From NCBI RefSeq assembly GCF_028745505.1, contig NZ_JAQZZL010000001.1, positions 744,001-808,000 of the forward strand: DNA of 64,000 nucleotides. The letters are read 5' to 3'. This DNA comes from Lentisphaera marina. Lineage in GTDB: Bacteria; Verrucomicrobiota; Lentisphaeria; Lentisphaerales; Lentisphaeraceae. A model generated the notes under the pieces. The model saw nothing but the letters and a program-made list of their open reading frames with translations. It did not search any database and was not told the DNA's origin. Shown in pieces: positions 56,068-64,000 of the stretch; positions within the stretch are counted from its first letter, which is position 1; the number at the start of each line of letters is the position of its first letter. Made by a program: the position numbers and the translations under genes.

Positions 56068-57672
56068 TTAATTCCCGCTGTTATTTTCAATGCAAATGAC
56101 TTCTTTCATGGTGTGTGTATAAAGTCGTCCCTTGGAGTGTGAAAAAGTACTTAAAGTCCAAGTTTTGTTGGCTTCACCTAAATCATTAACCGCAACTAAA
56201 GCTTCGCCATTATTAAAACCTTTTGTGGTGTCAATCACATAAACAGTACCAGTAACCACAGGGATGATGAGGTGTTTGCCCACTAAAATTGGACTCGCTG
56301 AGCATAGATGACCAAAACCTGCTCCATCGTGACCTTTAGCGCCGATTTTTAAACCCTTTTGATTAACAGGAACATTTTTCACTTTTTTAATAGAGTTAAT
56401 GAAGACATTTTCCTGAGCACTTTTGGGACTTGCGATGAGCTGAGCTGGAAGTTCTAAATACTCCATCGAGCCAGTTTCTAGGTTTACTTTGCCTAAGTAA
56501 GGAGCGCTAAAAGATAAGAAGTAATAATCATTTCCCACCAGAATTTCGGTGTTGTAAGTAAGTTTTCTTGGGCCTTTTGACGATATACTTTCTTTCGTGC
56601 TTTCCTTTCCTTTACGATGAACGGTAACATCATCAATGATACTCACTTTACGCAAGATCTCACCAGAATCTGTGCTAAGCACCTGACAATCAGTACCGAT
56701 AATGAGTGGGATAAAGTCTTTATTCCAATGAACGTTCGCCATGGTGAAAAGCCCTTTTATTGGCTTGGACCAAATTTCTTCTCCTTCCTTGCCCTCGTCT
56801 AAGCTCATTAGTGTGATTCCAGCTGGGTTTTCAACAGGAGCATGGGGGCCACCGCGTTGTTGGACGAGTGCTTGGGTACCATCTTTAAGGGTGTTTAATA
56901 CGGGGTTGCAGTGAACCACGGTACCAGTTTTTTCGCGCCATAAGACTTTGCCGGTATTTTTATCAATGCCATGAACATAAGTCCAGAAGCCCTTGTCTTT
57001 AGCCGCTTCAGCTTTTTTCTTATTGTCTTTTCGTGGAATACTGGTGAACTCTTCTTTTTTATCTGCCATTTCAACATAGAGAATCGTATCACCTACAAAA
57101 AAGGGTTCTGCTTGACGGTTTTTGTGCATGTAACGAGGTTTGAAATCGCGCACCCACTGCTCATTACCATCCATGTCATAGCAGGCCATACGTCCACAGC
57201 GGTTAAAAAACCAAACTTTTTCACCATCACATAAGGGCGCAAAAACGGTTGCATCTGAAAAGCCATTGGCGATATCAATGATTACGGAACCAGGTAGATC
57301 CTTGGTCCAAAGAACTTCGCCAGTTTCCGCATCCATGCAGTAAGCAATGATATCAGTAACTGAAGTTTTTTCTTCTATGGAATTAATGGGCTTGTGAACA
57401 GTGGTGAAGACCTTATTGCCCCATACGGTAACAGCAGCTTGGCCAGCCTCGGGCATTGGCGTGCGCCACTTAATATTTTCATTGCGCACAACACTCCATT
57501 TTTTGGGAGCGTTTCCCTCAACTTGGTAATTCGCATTAGGGCCAGACGCTTGAGGCCAATTTTGTCCAAAAGTACTTAAACTCAAACCAGCAAGAAGAAA
57601 CAGCTTAGTGAAACTCGTGATTTTATTCCCATGACTAAATAATGATTTTCTATATGGTACTCGGTATAACAC
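56068..57672 (-). CDS. PQQ-like beta-propeller protein
   Basis: 534 residues from a GTG at 57672 with a hydrophobic signal (about 23-36, LFLLAGLSLSTFGQ). It has the repeated WT/GK blade pattern of PQQ-like (outer-membrane-assembly-type) propellers: GEVLWTKDLPGS, YDMDGNEQWVRDF, GKVLWREKTG and YVIDTTKGF. It starts with WPQASGPNANY, the standard opening of PVC PQQ-like proteins (WPQWRGPxxN). Secreted. Such proteins are sometimes dehydrogenases and sometimes scaffolds, and no PQQ-binding site is evident, so function is open. It lies 196 bp upstream of the 54007 sulfatase on the same strand. Confidence 0.85.
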   Translation of the reverse strand: MLYRVPYRKSLFSHGNKITSFTKLFLLAGLSLSTFGQNWPQASGPNANYQVEGNAPKKWSVVRNENIKWRTPMPEAGQAAVTVWGNKVFTTVHKPINSIEEKTSVTDIIAYCMDAETGEVLWTKDLPGSVIIDIANGFSDATVFAPLCDGEKVWFFNRCGRMACYDMDGNEQWVRDFKPRYMHKNRQAEPFFVGDTILYVEMADKKEEFTSIPRKDNKKKAEAAKDKGFWTYVHGIDKNTGKVLWREKTGTVVHCNPVLNTLKDGTQALVQQRGGPHAPVENPAGITLMSLDEGKEGEEIWSKPIKGLFTMANVHWNKDFIPLIIGTDCQVLSTDSGEILRKVSIIDDVTVHRKGKESTKESISSKGPRKLTYNTEILVGNDYYFLSFSAPYLGKVNLETGSMEYLELPAQLIASPKSAQENVFINSIKKVKNVPVNQKGLKIGAKGHDGAGFGHLCSASPILVGKHLIIPVVTGTVYVIDTTKGFNNGEALVAVNDLGEANKTWTLSTFSHSKGRLYTHTMKEVICIENNSGN

Positions 57673-57791
57673 TTGAATCTTGCACTTACTAAAAAAATAA
57701 TCGCGAATAAAAGTGATTAAGTTGGAAAAATGCTGCTAAATGATTACTTAGACCCAGTAGGTGCCCAAACGGGGCGATAGAAAGTCTATCT

Positions 57792-58832
57792 TTAAGACCT
57801 CAGTTGCATGCGCATGAAAAGCTCGGCGCATTTACTGAAAGTGGGGCGGTCTTCGGCTTTGTAAGCAAGTAAGGATTTAAGGAAAGCAGGAAGCTTATAG
57901 CTATCGAAATTTGCGATAAATTTATTGCGTTCAAAATTAATTTGATGGGGATCTTTTTCTGAGAAGGGGTTTTCACCGAGTAAAAAAGTGGCGGCAAGAA
58001 TCCCCAGTGAATAAACGGCAGAGGCTTCATTATGGGTTTTATTAAAAATCACTTCAGGGGCTAAATAACAAATGGGGATGTAATTATAGCGCGGGTTTAA
58101 AGCATGAAGTTTTTCGCGTAGTGCATAATCACATACATAAACTTCACCATCTTTACTGAGCATAATATCTGCCGGTTGAAAAGAGCCAAACAAGCCATGT
58201 TCTGCCATGTTTTCCGCAAGCTTACAAATGTGACTTAGTGTGTGAGATGTACGACCTTTTGCTAGGGAACCAAAGGCATCTAAATAAAAATTCATGCGAT
58301 AAGGAGCATTCGCTCTAGAAAAATAATAAGTAGCGTCATCAAGTGCCACATGTAGTGGAGCTAAGTAATTAGCTACGGTGAATTTTTGGAATTCATCGGC
58401 CATTCCCTGTAGGTCTGTAAGGCTAGCATCGGACTGAAGTTTTTCATAGACCGCTACATCACCATAAAAATCATTCTCTTTATCGTAGGCTCTAAAAATG
58501 TGAATAAAAAGACTCTCAAAAACCTGCTTATCATAAATGAACAAATTGGTCTCTATGGGTATCCTAAACTTGACTTTACAAGTGGGGCATTGGACCTTTT
58601 CGAATAATTCTGTCGACTGGAAATCGGCTGTAGCACCACAGGTCGAGCAGGTGATACTCGTTTGGAATTTTGTTTTCTCCATATACTCGATACGCTGAAG
58701 ATTATCGTAAGTTTCCTGGGGCGCTAAATTAGATGCTTGAGGTTCAGCCACCTCACTAAGTTCAATTTCGATTTTATCGACTTTTGTTTTGAGGATACTT
58801 TTAGGTAGGGTTACGGTGTCGTCGTCAGGCAT
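57792..58832 (-). CDS. Zinc-ribbon pseudokinase
   Basis: 346 residues, cytoplasmic. Residues 58-92 form a zinc ribbon (Cys62, Cys65, Cys82, Cys85) with a ribbon pattern like that at the start of the 31439 protein. The rest is a protein-kinase fold that has lost its catalytic residues. The ATP lysine in VAxK is Tyr129 (VAVY); the catalytic loop HRDLKPxN reads FGSFQPAD (215-222), with Asp to Ser and Lys to Gln; DFG reads DYA (Asp235 kept); APE (258-260) is intact. The later SDVYSLG motif reads SAVYSLG. It should not phosphorylate but may bind a partner. Neighbours are a PQQ propeller and a secreted esterase; its target is unknown. Confidence 0.85.
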   Translation of the reverse strand: MPDDDTVTLPKSILKTKVDKIEIELSEVAEPQASNLAPQETYDNLQRIEYMEKTKFQTSITCSTCGATADFQSTELFEKVQCPTCKVKFRIPIETNLFIYDKQVFESLFIHIFRAYDKENDFYGDVAVYEKLQSDASLTDLQGMADEFQKFTVANYLAPLHVALDDATYYFSRANAPYRMNFYLDAFGSLAKGRTSHTLSHICKLAENMAEHGLFGSFQPADIMLSKDGEVYVCDYALREKLHALNPRYNYIPICYLAPEVIFNKTHNEASAVYSLGILAATFLLGENPFSEKDPHQINFERNKFIANFDSYKLPAFLKSLLAYKAEDRPTFSKCAELFMRMQLRS

Positions 58833-58936
58833 AATAAGTTAAGTGAAGAAATTAATATTAACAAAATATTAACATTTGTACTTGTGGGTGTCTAGTCCAT
58901 GACGGTGATAAAATACATGTTTTATTGTAAATTTTA

Positions 58937-58969
58937 GTTTAATCAAGTTAGTTTTAAACTTGATTAAAC
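58937..58969 (-). terminator. Candidate terminator after the esterase
   Basis: Perfect 13-bp stem (GTTTAATCAAGTT with its complement) and a 7-base loop, 144 bp after the esterase stop on the minus strand, followed by a T-rich but interrupted stretch. The rest of 58833-59112 shows nothing else. Confidence 0.55.
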
Positions 58970-59112
58970 ATACTTTTTGAGTTATAAGGCGTAGCTCACT
59001 CTCTGTCAATACAGACGTGTATATTTAATTACTATTGAGAAAATAAAGAGTGGTCAAAATCACTTCTAAACAAGAGATGTGGAGTATTTAGGGTGGAGAT
59101 ATTCAGGTTATA

Positions 59113-60996
59113 TTATTGGCTGTCTTCCTCGAGGTGACTGATCACAATATTATCTAAAAAGAGCTCGCCAGTTTTTTTACCGCCTAGCATGAGTCCTAAC
59201 CAGCTAAGGGTATTGATAGGATTAGATTTTATTTCTATCTTTTGCGGATCGTGATCTTTTTGGCGTACTTTAAGAAGAATCGCTTTTTTACTTTGATTGA
59301 CGGGGATAGTAAGTTCTAAATGGAGCCATTGATCTGGCCTTATATTAAGAGTTTGCTTAGCACAAGTAATAGTACTTGAGGTGATCGCTAAAGACAAAAG
59401 CTGAGTTTGTGGTGTCGTGGTATAATCGCGTGCATGAATACTGAGTGCATTGCCATTGGAACTAGGAATAAGTAAGGCACAGTTGAGAATAATGGAACCA
59501 TTTTTAATTGTTGCGGGACCGCGAAACCATTGATTAAGAGAGGGCATGAATGCGTGTTGAACTGAAGCGGAGTTTTTTACTTTTAAGGATTTTCCTCCAG
59601 AGGCTTTTTGGTCGTACCATTCCTGAATACCAGCGACTCCTTTGGGGTCATCGATCTTGAAAGATTTTTCGATTGCGGAAGAGATGCCATTTTCAAAATT
59701 ATCGGCAAGAAAAATACGCTTGCTTGGTGCTGGACTTATGGCTGCGGAATAAAGGTCGGCAAAATTGAGTTCTGTACTTTCATTCACTTGTGCTAAACCC
59801 GCAACTTGGTGCTCCAAATAGCGACTACTAGACATCAGACCTCGAGAGTCTTTGGCAGTAAAAAGGAAAGCTTGTGTTCCAGGGGGGAGCTCTGCTTGAA
59901 GTTCATTCTTAATAATTTTTGCGGGAGTAGCAAACCATTTCTTCTCGGGCCAAGTTTTATTGGGATCCAGTGTGTAGAGCAATTCGACCGAGGCAATTTT
60001 TGCGGGAGCCGCAAATTTAACTGAGGCTTGATTCGCGTCAGCTTGTGGCTTTTCAAAAGTAATGAGTCCCGGCTTGTTTTTGATGACGGAATCAGCAAAA
60101 GCATAACACTCGGGCAAATTCCACACGGGACCATGTCCATGTCCCATCTCTAATTCAAAACGCAGTTGGCCTTTGACCGCATTTGCCGATGCTTGGAAAG
60201 CGGGCATATCAAAGTGAAAGTCATTCGTTCCATTCACCCAAAGGGTGGGGTAGTTTACATTTTTGAAATAGGCTGAGCCATCGTAGTATTGATTAACAAC
60301 GTCGGAATGCTTACCATCATTAATGGCGCGTCCTTGATGCCCCGATGATGAAGGCAGGAAACCACATCCATAACCGGGAATGGCAAATTTAAAGCGCGTG
60401 TCCACTCCCATGACTGAAGAAGTTAGATTACCGCCCCAACTGATTCCTGTGAGACCCGTTTGCTCTGGATTAACTTCAGGGAAAGAGCGGATAAGAGAAT
60501 GGCCGATCATGATTTGTGCCATGGCGTGGTAGTACCATTGTTCTTTGAGTTCTTTATCAAAATCGTGAAAGACACCCACGCGTGAAGGGCCTGGATTAGG
60601 AGTCGATTGGCGACCTTTTTTGTCAGGACGATTAAGCGGTATATGTCCTTCTAGATCCATTGAAATAGCGGCGTAGCCGGCATCATTCCACTTTTGAACC
60701 CAAGTAGGGAAAGCAGTTCCGCCACCACCGTGAACACAAACTACCGCGGGCCATCCACCTTCGGGAATGGGGCCATTAGGAGCTGAGTAATAGGCAAAGA
60801 CATCAACGGGCTTTTGCTTATAGGGGATGCTTTGATAAATAATTGACTTCATGCCTTTGGCGGCGGCTAAATCAGTTTCACTCCATTGAGGCTTTGAAAA
60901 AAGTTTTTTCATATCCCAAGGGACATCCTGGGCCAGAAGACAAAAATTGAGGGTCAAATATAAGAAAAAGTAAAGAGATTGTTTTGCCGAAATCAT
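59113..60996 (-). CDS. Secreted acetyl-xylan-esterase-like hydrolase with C-terminal module
   Basis: 627 residues, signal peptide 1-22. The N-terminal part (about 50-330) is an alpha/beta hydrolase of the acetyl-xylan-esterase/dienelactone-hydrolase type: oxyanion block HGGGG at 89-93 and nucleophile Ser186 in GISWGG; TNDFHFD carries the likely acid and GHGHG the His. A middle beta region (about 340-400) has the PhoPQ-type ADP-like repeat YTLDPNKTWPEKKW. The C-terminal 200 residues look like a LamG/concanavalin-like beta-sandwich, plausibly a glycan-binding module. Removal of ester groups from a polysaccharide is the likely role. Confidence 0.85.
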   Translation of the reverse strand: MISAKQSLYFFLYLTLNFCLLAQDVPWDMKKLFSKPQWSETDLAAAKGMKSIIYQSIPYKQKPVDVFAYYSAPNGPIPEGGWPAVVCVHGGGGTAFPTWVQKWNDAGYAAISMDLEGHIPLNRPDKKGRQSTPNPGPSRVGVFHDFDKELKEQWYYHAMAQIMIGHSLIRSFPEVNPEQTGLTGISWGGNLTSSVMGVDTRFKFAIPGYGCGFLPSSSGHQGRAINDGKHSDVVNQYYDGSAYFKNVNYPTLWVNGTNDFHFDMPAFQASANAVKGQLRFELEMGHGHGPVWNLPECYAFADSVIKNKPGLITFEKPQADANQASVKFAAPAKIASVELLYTLDPNKTWPEKKWFATPAKIIKNELQAELPPGTQAFLFTAKDSRGLMSSSRYLEHQVAGLAQVNESTELNFADLYSAAISPAPSKRIFLADNFENGISSAIEKSFKIDDPKGVAGIQEWYDQKASGGKSLKVKNSASVQHAFMPSLNQWFRGPATIKNGSIILNCALLIPSSNGNALSIHARDYTTTPQTQLLSLAITSSTITCAKQTLNIRPDQWLHLELTIPVNQSKKAILLKVRQKDHDPQKIEIKSNPINTLSWLGLMLGGKKTGELFLDNIVISHLEEDSQ

Positions 60997-61175
60997 AAAT
61001 TATCCTGTTGAAATACGCTTGTATAAGTAAACAAAATAAAATGGCATGTGCTACATAATTACAAGTGATAATGAGCTTATTATTGCACGATAAATTACTT
61101 AAGGATGAATTTGACTCTATGCATCGTTCCTGTAGAACATGCATGAAGCTGACAAAGCAAATTCTTATGCTTCAA

Positions 61176-61422
61176 GAGGCTGTGTAAATAACAGACATAT
61201 AGCTCACTTAGGGCTGAAAGTCCGACAGATTGTAGCATGCTACCGTGAGGAGCATGTGCCATGTTCCTAGCAATCAAAAAGGGCCCGATTTTGGGTCCGA
61301 CACTTTATGCCGGACTCACTAGTGAGCCCTTATTAAGGTTTTTACTAATACCCTGTGGCTCACGCCACAGACTAATCCATGTCGGTGCTTTGCACCTGAA
61401 AAAGTATTTTTCACGCAAGCTT
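61176..61422. mobile_element. Degenerate MITE related to MITE1 (MITE2)
   Basis: About 247 bp. The left end GAGGCTGTGTAAATAA is a decayed IS1182-type end, closest to the IS at 44272 (GAGGCTG). The right end TATTTTTCACGCAAGCTT is further mutated. The interior shares with MITE1 a GGGTCCGACAC block followed by TATGCCGGACTCAC, and CACCTNAAA near the right end. A palindrome with ATGCAT/ATGCAT and GTTC/GAAC sits 60 bp to the left. The flanks 60997-61175 and 61423-61505 show no gene. Confidence 0.75.
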
Positions 61423-61505
61423 TGAAACCATATGCTAAGTGCCTGTGGCACTGTACTCTTTCTATACCACAATATAGCGATACATCCTTACGTGCGTACC
61501 GTGTA

Positions 61506-62450
61506 TTATTTACTCATTTTTAAGAGTGGGGGACCCTGGAGGTAATTGAGCGAAACTAAAAATTCATCCACGCGAAGCATGGTCTCTACAAGATCATTGC
61601 GGTTAACCCAAATATTAAAGAAGCCATGTTCTTTGTTTTGGTAAATATGTAAATCACATCGTCTGCCTAGTTGAGTCATGATCTGCTCATAACGCTTGGC
61701 AGTGGAGACCGGAATGTAAATGTCTTTAGTTCCCAAAATGACAATGCTTGGGGGAGCGTTTTTATCTATATTATCGATGGGAGAAAAGTCTTTCCAGTAC
61801 TTTTTGACAAGGTCATGAGCAAAGCCTTTCGGACCATTATCAAAGACGGGATTGTAAAGAACAAGTGCATTGGGGATACAGCTGATTTCTTTGTTGTCAT
61901 CAGCTTCTTCAAAACCTTTGCTAAAAGCAGTTGCCGAAGCAATGTGGCCACCTGCAGAACCTCCACCAGCCGCCAACATATTTGGATCAATACCTAAGTT
62001 TGAGGCATTTTCACGTAACCAGCGCATGGCGGACTTTCCATCTTTCACACATTCTTGTGGGCCGGTTTTGTAGGTGTTTATACACCGATACTCTGCCGAA
62101 AAGGTGACCATGCCGCGCATGGCTAAATAACGGCATTGGGGATAGAACTGATCGGGAGTTCCACCATACCAACCGCCACCATGAAAAAAGAGAATGGCGG
62201 GGCTTTGATTCTCGGGCTTGTGATCTTTTGGAAAAAAGGCATGGATTTTCAGTTGAGTTGCCTGGCCGAGCTTGTTGACTAATTTGTAGTAAAAAGTTTT
62301 GTCGGGCTTGAGGCTGAAATCAGCTTGGCCAATTTCATTGGCAGTCCATAGCTTATTATCTAATGGCGGATCATTTTTAGTATCTGCCAACAAAGCATAA
62401 GCTAAGAATACTTGGAGGATAAGCCCAGCTTTGATGATGGTATATTTCAT
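61506..62450 (-). CDS. Secreted alpha/beta-hydrolase esterase (BD-FAE/acetyl-esterase type)
   Basis: 314 residues from the ATG at 62450 with GGAAA upstream. The frame is open to a TTG at 62486, which overlaps the DUF1501 gene and adds no signal sequence. Signal peptide 1-22. Oxyanion block HGGGW at 90-94, nucleophile Ser165 in GGGSAGGH, acid in LGTKDIYIP and His in KEHGFF. Length and blocks fit acetyl esterases such as the feruloyl or acetyl-xylan types. The start lies 28 bp after the DUF1501 stop, so it belongs to the same transcript as DUF1553 and DUF1501. Confidence 0.9.
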   Translation of the reverse strand: MKYTIIKAGLILQVFLAYALLADTKNDPPLDNKLWTANEIGQADFSLKPDKTFYYKLVNKLGQATQLKIHAFFPKDHKPENQSPAILFFHGGGWYGGTPDQFYPQCRYLAMRGMVTFSAEYRCINTYKTGPQECVKDGKSAMRWLRENASNLGIDPNMLAAGGGSAGGHIASATAFSKGFEEADDNKEISCIPNALVLYNPVFDNGPKGFAHDLVKKYWKDFSPIDNIDKNAPPSIVILGTKDIYIPVSTAKRYEQIMTQLGRRCDLHIYQNKEHGFFNIWVNRNDLVETMLRVDEFLVSLNYLQGPPLLKMSK

Positions 62451-62478
62451 ATGTTTTCCAAGAATTAGCAAGGCTGGA

Positions 62479-63900
62479 CTAGGCAATGATATCGTGAATC
62501 ACTTTACGAGGTTCGACGCCAGTGAGTCGCATGTCTAAGCCCTGGTGTTTAATCGAGAATTTTTCGTGATCAATACCAAGTAGGTGTAAAACAGTCGCAT
62601 TGAAATCATTGATATGAACGGGGTTCTCCACGATGTTGTAAGCGTATTCATCGGTTTTACCATATTCAAAACCTTGCTTGACGCCACCGCCAGCCATCCA
62701 GTAAGTAAAGCAACGGCCATGGTGATCTCGACCATGATTATTTTTGCTGAGTTTACCCTGAGAGTAAATCGTACGTCCAAATTCACCGCCCCAGACAACA
62801 AGGGTGTCTTCTAATAGTCCGCGACTCTCAAGGTCTTTGAGGAGCCCCATGGATGGTTGGTCAATGAGATTACATTGGCCTTTGAATGATTTTGGTAAAT
62901 TGCCATGGTGATCCCAGTTTCTGTGGAAGAGTTGAATGAAGCGCACGCCATTCTCACTGAGTTTTCTCGCTTTGATACAGTTATTGGCAAAACTACCTGG
63001 CTTCATCACATCGGGACCATAAAGATCGAGTGTCGCTTTTGATTCTTTAGATAAATCTAAAGTGTCAGGCACTTCGGTTTGCATGCGATAAGCCATTTCG
63101 TATTGGGCAATACGTGCATCAATTTCAGGGTCGCGAATTTTATCATGATGGTTTTTATTAAAGTTCTTGAGGACATTGAGGAGGTCGCGTCTTGAACCAC
63201 GTGAAACACCTTGGGGATTATCGAGGTATAAGACCGCTTCTTTACCACTACGGAATTTGACGCCGGCGTGTTTTGATGGAAGTACACCACTGCCCCAGAG
63301 TCGAGAATAGAGTGCTTGTGGATTACCGATGCCCTTCGAAATCATAGTGATGTAAGAAGGTAAATTATTGTTTTCGCTACCGATACCATAACTCAACCAT
63401 GCACCTAAACTGGGGTGACCTACAATTTGACTACCTGTGTTAATATAAGTAATCGCTGGGTCGTGATTTACCGCTTCGGTATTCATTGATTTTACAATGG
63501 TGAGTTTATCGACCATTTTAGCGGTATGAGGAAGGTGTTCACAAACCCAAGTACCCATTTGGCCATGACGCTTAAATTCGTGCATGGGAGCCACGACGGG
63601 GAATGATTTCTGACCACTCGTCATGCCCGTGATACGCTGGCCATTGCGAACTGAATCGGGGAGTTCAGTGCCGTGGAGTTTTCTCATTTCTGGGTGGAAA
63701 TCAAAGGAGTCCATATGTGAAGGGCCACCCGACATGAAGAGGTAAATGACTCTTTTTGCCTTGGCGGGGACTTTGGTTCTGAAATCGTGAGTGATGCCAC
63801 CGGAACTTGCAAATACATTGTTTTGTAAACCACCTAGAGCCATGGCTCCAAGACCAATGCCACTTTTGAGGGCCTGACGTCTATCCATGCGTATATCCAT
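62479..63900 (-). CDS. DUF1501 protein with Tat-like signal
   Basis: 473 residues; the ATG at 63900 has AAGGAG eight bases upstream. The N-terminus [20 protein letters not shown] is Tat-like (RR before a hydrophobic stretch) and the chain is a typical DUF1501 protein: [42 protein letters not shown] and [17 protein letters not shown], the sulfatase/alkaline-phosphatase-like core. DUF1501 proteins are partners of DUF1553/PSD1 heme proteins in PVC bacteria, and a DUF1553 gene is directly upstream. Their function is not known. Confidence 0.95.
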   Translation of the reverse strand: MDIRMDRRQALKSGIGLGAMALGGLQNNVFASSGGITHDFRTKVPAKAKRVIYLFMSGGPSHMDSFDFHPEMRKLHGTELPDSVRNGQRITGMTSGQKSFPVVAPMHEFKRHGQMGTWVCEHLPHTAKMVDKLTIVKSMNTEAVNHDPAITYINTGSQIVGHPSLGAWLSYGIGSENNNLPSYITMISKGIGNPQALYSRLWGSGVLPSKHAGVKFRSGKEAVLYLDNPQGVSRGSRRDLLNVLKNFNKNHHDKIRDPEIDARIAQYEMAYRMQTEVPDTLDLSKESKATLDLYGPDVMKPGSFANNCIKARKLSENGVRFIQLFHRNWDHHGNLPKSFKGQCNLIDQPSMGLLKDLESRGLLEDTLVVWGGEFGRTIYSQGKLSKNNHGRDHHGRCFTYWMAGGGVKQGFEYGKTDEYAYNIVENPVHINDFNATVLHLLGIDHEKFSIKHQGLDMRLTGVEPRKVIHDIIA

Positions 63901-63905
63901 GATAA

Positions 63906-64000
63906 TTACTCCTTGTTAAGGTTTTCGTCTAAATTTAAAACTAGTTGCGCAATGAGCGTCCAGCTCGCGTGTTCACTTAAATCGAGTTGCTCGTTGCGTT
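63906..64000 (-). CDS. DUF1553 protein, C-terminal end only
   Basis: The last 30 codons of a gene entering from beyond the window. The visible end, with [15 protein letters not shown], matches the C-terminal part of DUF1553 proteins (planctomycete cytochrome-domain type). The stop is at 63906-63908, five bases before the DUF1501 start, and the last codons supply its ribosome site. The 5' part with the heme motif is outside the window. Confidence 0.7.
   Translation of the reverse strand, partial: RNEQLDLSEHASWTLIAQLVLNLDENLNKE

Noticed and set aside
1-64000. SusC/SusD-type polysaccharide utilisation locus
   Set aside because: No TonB-dependent transporter or SusD-like lipoprotein is encoded; the cluster is of the sulfatase-rich PVC type.
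1-64000. tRNA, rRNA or riboswitch genes
   Set aside because: The intergenic gaps show hairpins and repeats but no cloverleaf, conserved rRNA segment or known aptamer pattern that I could identify.

Overview
The window looks like chromosome of a marine Lentisphaerae bacterium, most likely Lentisphaera-like; this is inferred from gene content, with no marker gene present. The DNA is AT-leaning and holds 11 secreted sulfatases, all with a cysteine at the formylglycine position. It also holds DUF1552/DUF1592 and DUF1501/DUF1553 protein pairs with c-type heme motifs, membrane-dehydrogenase/HEAT/cytochrome proteins, PVC-style Ser/Thr kinases with an HLDLKPDN loop, and pseudopilins with N-terminal FTLIE motifs. 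No rRNA, tRNA, CRISPR array or SusC/SusD pair was seen.

Layout. 1-11.3 kb: six sulfatases and a clan GH-A-like lipoprotein, all on the minus strand. 11.5-13.2 kb: an intact IS1182-family element sitting inside a palindrome. 13.3-25.3 kb: a tightly spaced minus-strand run of GH95 fucosidase, sulfatase, double esterase, ECF sigma factor, transmembrane kinase and a large ThuA/dehydrogenase/HEAT/cytochrome c fusion. 25.4-29.2 kb: a pseudopilin, a stand-alone ThuA protein and SelO. 29.3-44.1 kb: a block bounded by a MITE and a second IS1182-like element, with mainly plus-strand genes (two sulfatases, two pseudopilins, an esterase, two DUF1592/DUF1552 pairs). 44.2-46.9 kb: a repeat-rich island with the second IS (transposase frame broken at an A8 tract) and three related repeat units, one of which carries a GxxExxY (PD-(D/E)XK-like) gene. 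46.9-64 kb: sulfatases, a dehydrogenase/cytochrome protein, GH31, a PQQ-like propeller, a zinc-ribbon pseudokinase, two esterases, a second MITE, and the DUF1501 and DUF1553 genes.

The genes fit extracellular or periplasmic breakdown of sulfated, partly fucosylated and esterified polysaccharide. Sulfatases and esterases would remove decorations, GH95, GH31 and the GH-A-like enzyme would cut sugars, and propeller/cytochrome proteins may oxidise products. The substrate is inferred, not proven. The sigma factor and kinase inside the GH95 run suggest local control. The most unusual items are the GxxExxY repeat unit with apparent deletion derivatives, the IS/MITE insertions in palindromes, the zinc-ribbon pseudokinase, the zinc-ribbon/membrane/heme fusion and the ThuA split/fused pair.
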